DNA from: Paracoccaceae bacterium
GTDB lineage: Bacteria; Pseudomonadota; Alphaproteobacteria; Rhodobacterales; Rhodobacteraceae
Direction of reading: 5' to 3'
Length of the DNA: 64,000 nucleotides
Assembly (NCBI GenBank): GCA_014239455.1
Contig: JAAZYV010000018.1
Location: 1-64,000 of the forward strand
The notes below the pieces were generated by a model, which was not told where the DNA came from, searched no databases, and saw only the letters and a program-made list of their open reading frames with translations. Made by a program: the position numbers and the translations under genes. Of the stretch, positions 58,200 to 64,000 are shown piece after piece; within the stretch, counting starts at the first letter, position 1; the number at the start of each line of letters is the position of its first letter.

Positions 58200-58976
58200 T
58201 TAGCGATACACTTGAGAGGAATAAAGAAGTTCTCTTAATATTAATGGCAGAGCATAAAGATCTTTCTCAATATCAAGGTTTGTCCTGATTACCTCCAAGG
58301 TAACCTTAGTAGTAGAGCCAGTTCTAGTTATTTTTTCTCCAAGAAAAGGTATTCTATTAAGGCCTAATAATTCAATTAAGTCTTTTGAAAGAGCAAAAGT
58401 AAAAACCATATTTTTTTGTTCTTCCTTGGATTCGTTTTCCAATCCAGTGATGTAAAGTTCCTGAATCTTTATAAAAAGCTCACGATGTTTAGGAGATGTT
58501 TCTGTTATAAATCTTGTGGCAAATATTAGATCCTTGATGGTTAGTAAATCTTTCCCATTTATATAGGCAATTAGGTTTTTTCCATGAAGAGTGAATGTTG
58601 TATTTTTCCTAGAAAGACTTATATCTAAGGTGCCGTTTGGAATTTTTAATACACTATCGTTAATCCTTAGTTGTAAAGGAGGGTCAATGCTAAGAATGTA
58701 TTTGTCAGAATTGTAGATTAAGGACATGACTAGAATTCTATTTACTTTGAATTCAATTCTGCGATTCCTTTCTGTAATTATAAGTTCTTGAACTTTTGTA
58801 TCAGTTCTATTTGGAAACCCACTGGTTTTTAAGGTATAGCTAGTTTCAAAATTTAGCTTACTATTCCTGCTCAACTGCTCAGTTATTATTTTTTCTTGAC
58901 TGGATGCTTTTTCTCTCCAAAAAATTATCCCAAGGATTGTAAGGATCAAGAATATGCCGATAGAGAATTTTAACAT
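58200..58976 (-). CDS. DUF2125-like membrane-anchored protein
   Basis: 258 aa. One N-terminal hydrophobic helix (FSIGIFLILTILGIIFW) is followed by a beta-rich periplasmic part with SGFPNRTDTKVQEL, which resembles the SGFPfR element of DUF2125. That family often lies convergent to or near tyrC in alphaproteobacteria, which fits. No function is known, and the match is by pattern and place only. Confidence 0.6.
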   Translation of the reverse strand: MLKFSIGIFLILTILGIIFWREKASSQEKIITEQLSRNSKLNFETSYTLKTSGFPNRTDTKVQELIITERNRRIEFKVNRILVMSLIYNSDKYILSIDPPLQLRINDSVLKIPNGTLDISLSRKNTTFTLHGKNLIAYINGKDLLTIKDLIFATRFITETSPKHRELFIKIQELYITGLENESKEEQKNMVFTFALSKDLIELLGLNRIPFLGEKITRTGSTTKVTLEVIRTNLDIEKDLYALPLILRELLYSSQVYR

Positions 58977-59162
58977 AATGGTTTTGGGTTTTCGAATTTG
59001 GAGATATATTTGAGGGCCAAAAGATGAATAGGTGTTAATAAAAAATAATTACTTGGTAAATACAGATATAGATATTTTTTTTTATATAATGTATTAGAAT
59101 CTTCAATTATCTAAATAAAAAGATAGTTTGTTTGGGATCTTAACCGTTTTGATGGAGGAAGT

Positions 59163-60365
59163 TTGATAAACCAGAGGACGTTAGAATTCAGTCAACCCAC
59201 GAGACAAACTGGACTTATGATTTTTGTTTTAGTTGCTGTTTCTCTGGTGGCCTATTTGTTGTTCCCAGCTGTAGCTCCAATTTTCTTATCATCCCCATAT
59301 TTGAATGGACTTATCCTAAGTGTTTTTCTTTTAGGTATCTTGGCATGTTTTTGGCAGGTATATATTTTAGTAAGTTCAGTTTACTGGATTGAAGGTTTTG
59401 TTTCTGAGCGCCCGGGTCACGAGTTTGCAAAACCGCCCCGAATTCTAGCATCATTAGAAGCTTTGTTGCGCGACAAGAAATCCCGAAGAAATATTAATGC
59501 TTTATCAGCAAGATCAATACTGGATTCTGTAGCTACTAGGTTGGATGAAGTTAGAGACATAACTCGATACATAGTGAATTTGCTCATCTTCTTGGGGTTG
59601 TTGGGAACCTTTTATGGGTTGGCAACTACGGTTCCAGCTGTGGTTGAAACAATCAAATCTCTTGCCCCAAAAGAAGGGCAAACTGGCCTAGATGCTTTTG
59701 AGGGCTTAATGACGGGACTAGAATCACAGTTGGGGGGAATGGGAACTGCATTTGCCTCCTCCTTACTAGGTTTAGCTGGAAGTTTGGTGGTTGGACTTCT
59801 CGAACTATTTGCGGGTCATGGTCAGAATCGTTTTTATATGGAGCTCGAAGAATGGCTTTCGTCGATAAGTAAGATAGGACAAAGTTCATATGAATCTGAC
59901 CAAGTCACTGAAGAAATAGGAAGCTCAAAATCTCAAGAAATGTTTTTTAATAACAAAATCGGATATCTGGTCGACTTGTTAGAAAATCATGAGGCTCAGG
60001 CTGTCAATACCCAAATTAAAGTAGGTGAGTTAATAAAGACAATTGAGTCGAGAATTTCAAATATTGGAACAAAGGAAAATAAATTTCTAGACCAACAAAG
60101 TGATGGGTCAGTGAAATTGGGTTCTTTGATTCAAAATCAAGAAAATCTAGTCAGTTTAATTAGAAATTATATAGAGATTGAAAATAATTCTGATACTGAG
60201 TTTAGGGCTAGGGTCAGGAGTATCGATGTGCAGTTGGCTAAGATTTTTGACGAGTTAGCTTCTGGGAGGCAGGAGAACCTAACCGAGCTGCGTGAAGACT
60301 TAGCGCTTTTATCGAATGCTATTTTGAAACTGGCTAGTGCCGGCGATAGAAAACAAAAAGAATAG
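59163..60365 (+). CDS. MotA/TolQ/ExbB-like proton channel protein
   Basis: 400 aa from TTG 59163, with GGAGGA just upstream. Membrane segments at about 19-40, 46-70, 133-155 and 195-222. The last two carry the family's LLGTFYGLATTV and MGTAFASSLLGLAGSLVVGLLE. An extended, charged C-terminal tail of 180 residues lies in the cytoplasm. It precedes a MotB/OmpA-like gene and they probably form one complex. No flagellar or tol gene is nearby, so its job is not flagellar rotation on this evidence. Confidence 0.8.
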   Translation: MINQRTLEFSQPTRQTGLMIFVLVAVSLVAYLLFPAVAPIFLSSPYLNGLILSVFLLGILACFWQVYILVSSVYWIEGFVSERPGHEFAKPPRILASLEALLRDKKSRRNINALSARSILDSVATRLDEVRDITRYIVNLLIFLGLLGTFYGLATTVPAVVETIKSLAPKEGQTGLDAFEGLMTGLESQLGGMGTAFASSLLGLAGSLVVGLLELFAGHGQNRFYMELEEWLSSISKIGQSSYESDQVTEEIGSSKSQEMFFNNKIGYLVDLLENHEAQAVNTQIKVGELIKTIESRISNIGTKENKFLDQQSDGSVKLGSLIQNQENLVSLIRNYIEIENNSDTEFRARVRSIDVQLAKIFDELASGRQENLTELREDLALLSNAILKLASAGDRKQKE

Positions 60366-60372
60366 CGTAGCC

Positions 60373-62343
60373 ATGGCATTATTACGTCGATCTGGTAATA
60401 GATTTACAACAAACATTTGGCCTGGTTTTGTAGATGCGATGACAGCATTATTGCTTGTACTTATGTTTGTCCTATCCATGTTGATGATTATTCAGACAGT
60501 ATTCAGGGAAAAAATTTCCGGCCAAGAGTCAGAATTAACCAAGCTAGAAGCTGAGGTTACACAGCTAATTGCTGATCTAGGAGGGCAGAAAGAGCGATAT
60601 CAAGAACTAAACTCCAACAACTTACTAATTAAGCAAGAGTTGGAAATGCAGAGGGAAATAACTCTTGATAGATCACAAAGGCTTAAGAATGCTCTTAAGA
60701 ATTTAGATTTGGCTAGTGTCAAAATATCTGATTTTGAAGTCAGAGTAGCAAGTCTTATAGCTAGGAGGACTCAATTATTTGCCGAAATTGAACAAAAAGA
60801 CAATCGCTTAAATACGGAAATGTCTAGATTGGAAGCCTCTAAGTTAGCCCTAGCTTCAGCTAGGGAAGAGATTGATTCGGGAAAAGAAATAGCTCGTTTA
60901 GCGGCAGCCAAGAGGGAAGCTTTGGAGGCCATGGTTAAAGGTTTAAAATTAAATTTAAATGAATTAGGGAAGGAAAAGAAAGAACTTCAAAGCAGTCTAG
61001 ATCAAAAAGATTTGGCCTTGGTGCTGGCTTATGAAAATCTTAAAGAAACAAAAGAAAGCCTTACTTCATCAGAAAGGGAAAGCTTGATTAAACAGGCGGC
61101 CATTGAAAATTTGAGAAATCAAATAATAGCTAAATCAGAATTAGCAGCAGATTCTTCAAGAAAAATAGTTCTGCTTGAAGAAGATTTAGAGGAAATAAAC
61201 TTCGCAAGGAATCAATTGATTAAGGATTTAGAGAATAAAGAGAAAGAATTATCAGATAACCAGAAAGAACTTCTATTAGAAACTATTGCTAAAGAGAAGT
61301 TAAGGGAGCAGTCAGCTGAAAAATTGGATGAATCTGAAAGACAGATATTAGTTGAAAAATTAGCGTTACAAGAGATGCGAAGAAGTTTAGCTGAATCACG
61401 AGAAGAACTTGAGTTAGCAACTCTATCACTTGAAGAAGAAAGAAGAAGGGCGCTAGATAATTTAGAATTAATAGCTGCTTCCGAGACAGCAAAGAAAATG
61501 ATGGAAGAGAGCAATGTTAATTTAGTTAGAGACAAAAAATTACTTAAATCTCAATTGGTAAAAACTTCAGATCTTTTAAAAATCAGGGAGTCCGCTATTT
61601 CTAAGCTTCGGTCTCAGGTTCTATCTAATGAGAGCAGTCACAAGATTTCTCTTGAACGGGTCAAAAACTTAAATGAGGAAACACTTTCTTTGGCTAACCA
61701 GTTAAATGAATTACAGAATCTTTTGGAAGATTATGAACAAAAAGATATTGAAACAAAGTCGCAGGTAGAGAATTTGGGTAGTCGTTTAAATGCCGCTTTA
61801 GCTCAAGTTGTTTTGGAACAGAAAAAGAATTCGCAGTTAGAAGCAGAGAGACTTGAAAAATTAGAAGCTGAAGCTAAGGAATTAAAGAATTACCGGTCTG
61901 AATTTTTTGGTAATTTGCGAAAAATATTGGGAACTAATAAGGGTGTCAAAATTGCTGGCGATCGATTTTTGCTTCCATCGGAAATCTTATTCACTAGTGG
62001 TTCTGATGAACTTGAAGTAACCGGAATGAGTGAGTTAGCACAAATAGCAATCGTCATTAAGAAAATTCTGAAAGACATTCCGGAGAATATAGATTGGATT
62101 CTTAGGGTAGATGGACACACAGATAAAACTAAGTTTTTATCTGAAGTTAATTTTAAAGATAATTGGGAGTTAAGTCAGGCAAGAGCCTTGTCTGTGGTAA
62201 GGTATTTTGTTTATCAAGAAGGCTTGCCTGCAAGGCGTTTTGCTGCCGCCGGATTTGGTGAATTCCAACCTATTGATCTTGGTGATACTAAGGATTCGCT
62301 AGCCCGAAACCGAAGAATAGAAATTAAGCTAACAGAACGATAG
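60373..62343 (+). CDS. MotB-like protein with a long coiled coil and OmpA peptidoglycan-binding domain
   Basis: About 656 aa from ATG 60373; the frame extends to GTG 60337 within the previous gene. A single membrane helix near the N terminus, NIWPGFVDAMTALLLVLMFVLSM, places Asp21 at the spot of the proton-binding Asp in MotB. Residues of roughly 50-510 are nearly all coiled coil, rich in Glu, Lys, Leu and Ser. The OmpA domain ends the protein: LRVDGHTDKT, WELSQARALSVVRYF, FAAAGFGEFQPID and LARNRRIEIKL. Confidence 0.85.
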   Translation: MALLRRSGNRFTTNIWPGFVDAMTALLLVLMFVLSMLMIIQTVFREKISGQESELTKLEAEVTQLIADLGGQKERYQELNSNNLLIKQELEMQREITLDRSQRLKNALKNLDLASVKISDFEVRVASLIARRTQLFAEIEQKDNRLNTEMSRLEASKLALASAREEIDSGKEIARLAAAKREALEAMVKGLKLNLNELGKEKKELQSSLDQKDLALVLAYENLKETKESLTSSERESLIKQAAIENLRNQIIAKSELAADSSRKIVLLEEDLEEINFARNQLIKDLENKEKELSDNQKELLLETIAKEKLREQSAEKLDESERQILVEKLALQEMRRSLAESREELELATLSLEEERRRALDNLELIAASETAKKMMEESNVNLVRDKKLLKSQLVKTSDLLKIRESAISKLRSQVLSNESSHKISLERVKNLNEETLSLANQLNELQNLLEDYEQKDIETKSQVENLGSRLNAALAQVVLEQKKNSQLEAERLEKLEAEAKELKNYRSEFFGNLRKILGTNKGVKIAGDRFLLPSEILFTSGSDELEVTGMSELAQIAIVIKKILKDIPENIDWILRVDGHTDKTKFLSEVNFKDNWELSQARALSVVRYFVYQEGLPARRFAAAGFGEFQPIDLGDTKDSLARNRRIEIKLTER

Positions 62344-62371
62344 TCCATGCAGTTTTCTTGAGAGCTTTACA

Positions 62372-64000
62372 TTATTTTGCCGTTAGAAGCGGTGGAGGTT
62401 TGGTTGAGGAAAGCCTGGGTTTATCTGGTGGGGAGATATCCAAATGGATAGCACCATTTTTGATGCATACTTTCACTAACCCCCCCTTGGTAAGTTTTCC
62501 AAATAACAAATCTTCAGCAAGAGGTTTTTTTATGCAATCCTGGATTAATCTGGAAAGTGGACGTGCCCCCATTTTCTCGTCATATCCATTTTTTGCTAAC
62601 CATTCCGAGGCTTTAATGTTCAATTCGAATGTAACATTCTTGTCCATAAGTTGAGCCTCTAATTGGAGAATAAATTTTTCCACAACTCTCATTATGACTG
62701 GTTTTGATAAAGTAGCAAAGCTGATTACTGCATCAAGTCTATTTCGAAATTCTGGGCTGAAGGTTTTCTCTATTGCCTTTGTATCCTCTCCCTCCCTTCT
62801 ATCTCTGCCAAAGCCCATGGCGGAGCTAGCTTGTTCTATTGCTCCAGCATTTGAAGTCATGATCAAAACTACATTCCTAAAATCTACTGGCCTTCCATTA
62901 TGATCAGTCAATTTTCCATGATCCATTACTTGTAATAAGATATTAAAAATATCTGGGTGCGCTTTTTCTATTTCATCTAACAGTAAAATTGAGTGAGGAT
63001 GTTGATCTATTTTGTCTGTAAGTACGCCTCCTTGATCAAAACCAACATATCCTGGGGGGGCCCCTATCAGTCGGGAAACGGCATGTTTTTCCATATATTC
63101 TGACATATCAAACCTAATAAGCTCTACCCCAAGACAATCTGCTAGTTGTCTTGCTACCTCGGTTTTTCCTACACCTGTGGGCCCAGAAAAGAGGTAGTTG
63201 CCAATAGGTTTTTCTGGTTCTCTTAGGCCTGCTCTCGCTAGCTTGATAGCTGATGTTAAAGCATCAATTGCCTTGTCCTGTCCAAAAACCACTCGTTTTA
63301 AAGAGCTATCAAGATTAGATAACATTTCAGCATCTGTTTTTGAAACGCTTTTTGGGGGGATTCGTGCAATTTTCGCTACAACAGTCTCAATTTCCCTAAC
63401 TCCAATTGTCTTTTTTCTTTTTTTCTCAGGTTGCAGCATTTGTGCCGCACCCGCCTCATCTATTACATCTATTGCTTTGTCTGGTAGTTTCCTATCGTGA
63501 ATGTGTTTGATAGATAGATCGATCGAAGCTTTAATAGCTTCAGCAGTATATCTAGTGTCATGATGTTCTTCAAAATATTGTTTTAAACCATGAACTATTG
63601 CAATTGCCTGGTCTGGTGTAGGTTCTTCTATGTCAATCTTTTGAAACCTTCTCGCAAGAGCTCTATCTTTCTCAAAATGTTGTCTGTATTCCTTGTAAGT
63701 TGTTGAACCCATGCACTTAAGATTCCCAGACTGGAGGGAAGGTTTAAGCAAATTTGAAGCATCCATGGCACCTCCGGTAGTGGCACCAGCGCCAATCACC
63801 GTATGGATTTCGTCAATGAAAAATACCGCATTTGGGTGTTCTTCCAACTCTTTGAGAACATTCTTCAGTCTTTCCTCAAAATCGCCCCTATATCTTGTTC
63901 CTGCTAATAGGGCTCCCATATCCAAAGAGAAAATTGTTGCTTGTGACAGGACTTTTGGCGTCTCCCCATTGACAATTTGCCTTGCTAGACCTTCTGCAAT
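62372..64000 (-). CDS. clpA: ATP-dependent Clp protease ATP-binding subunit ClpA, 5' end missing
   Basis: Unfoldase that feeds substrates to ClpP. The frame continues past the right edge (IAEGLARQIVNGETP before LDMGALLAGTRYRGDFEERL). D1 Walker B FFIDEIHTVIGAG, sensor and Arg-finger regions, then D2 with GPTGVGKTEVARQLA, RFDMSEYMEKHAVSRLIGAPPGYVGFDQGG, LLLDEIEKAHPDI and MTSNAG. The middle domain is short, as in ClpA and unlike ClpB. Convergent with the OmpA-type gene. Confidence 0.95.
   Translation of the reverse strand: MAEGLARQIVNGETPKVLSQATIFSLDMGALLAGTRYRGDFEERLKNVLKELEEHPNAVFFIDEIHTVIGAGATTGGAMDASNLLKPSLQSGNLKCMGSTTYKEYRQHFEKDRALARRFQKIDIEEPTPDQAIAIVHGLKQYFEEHHDTRYTAEAIKASIDLSIKHIHDRKLPDKAIDVIDEAGAAQMLQPEKKRKKTIGVREIETVVAKIARIPPKSVSKTDAEMLSNLDSSLKRVVFGQDKAIDALTSAIKLARAGLREPEKPIGNYLFSGPTGVGKTEVARQLADCLGVELIRFDMSEYMEKHAVSRLIGAPPGYVGFDQGGVLTDKIDQHPHSILLLDEIEKAHPDIFNILLQVMDHGKLTDHNGRPVDFRNVVLIMTSNAGAIEQASSAMGFGRDRREGEDTKAIEKTFSPEFRNRLDAVISFATLSKPVIMRVVEKFILQLEAQLMDKNVTFELNIKASEWLAKNGYDEKMGARPLSRLIQDCIKKPLAEDLLFGKLTKGGLVKVCIKNGAIHLDISPPDKPRLSSTKPPPLLTAK

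Noticed and set aside
62358-62654. 98-aa plus-strand frame at the right end
   Set aside because: It lies opposite the conserved C terminus of clpA and has no family features.

Overview
The window is about 64 kb of AT-rich bacterial chromosome, densely packed with housekeeping genes. The gene set and order point to an alphaproteobacterium: an Irr-type regulator divergent from fabA-fabB-fabI, miaB-phoH-ybeY-corC-lnt, rpsA-ihfB-lapA-trpF-trpB, DUF484-xerC, and an imuB/dnaE2 mutasome preceded by GTTC-N7-GTTC boxes, which is the alphaproteobacterial LexA site. The low GC, short spacers and many TTG/GTG starts suggest a compact, probably marine lineage (inference). I saw no rRNA, tRNA, CRISPR array, intact transposon or prophage.

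Layout. 1-10.9 kb: 5' part of dapA, a Slt-type lytic transglycosylase, smc, a mercaptopyruvate sulfurtransferase, an aromatic aminotransferase, acetyl-CoA synthetase and an I78-type lipoprotein. 10.9-16.3 kb (minus strand): the SOS mutagenesis cassette imuB - methyltransferase - dnaE2, followed upstream by irr. 17-23.8 kb: fabA-fabB-fabI, a haloacid dehalogenase-like enzyme, a PLP dehydratase and a dimethylglycine/sarcosine dehydrogenase. 24-37.9 kb: a long plus-strand run from miaB through metK, aroA, cmk, rpsA and ihfB to trpF-trpB. 38-47.2 kb: a block whose order and orientation look like a single inversion. It holds pth, rplY, two hydroxyacid dehydrogenases, a decayed Sel1 gene, a TPR-methyltransferase, an LhgO-like oxidase and trpA. 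47.3-58.9 kb: ychF, truA, ileS, xerC, a frameshifted DUF484 gene, a small transaldolase, priA, a hisC remnant, tyrC and a DUF2125-like gene. 59-64 kb: a MotA/ExbB-like and MotB/OmpA-like pair, and the 3' part of clpA.

Most notable points. (1) The imuB - methyltransferase - dnaE2 cassette has no imuA, its DnaE2 ends before the usual C-terminal OB domain, and imuB and dnaE2 share an almost duplicated start region with an SOS box over each start codon. (2) One inversion between trpB/pth and trpA/ychF would restore both trpFBA and rplY-pth-ychF. (3) Three decayed genes are visible: a Sel1-repeat gene, the 3' end of hisC just before tyrC, and DUF484 split by a frameshift. (4) A MotB-like protein carries a coiled coil of about 450 residues between its membrane helix and its OmpA domain. 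Everything is read by eye; no alignment or database search was run.
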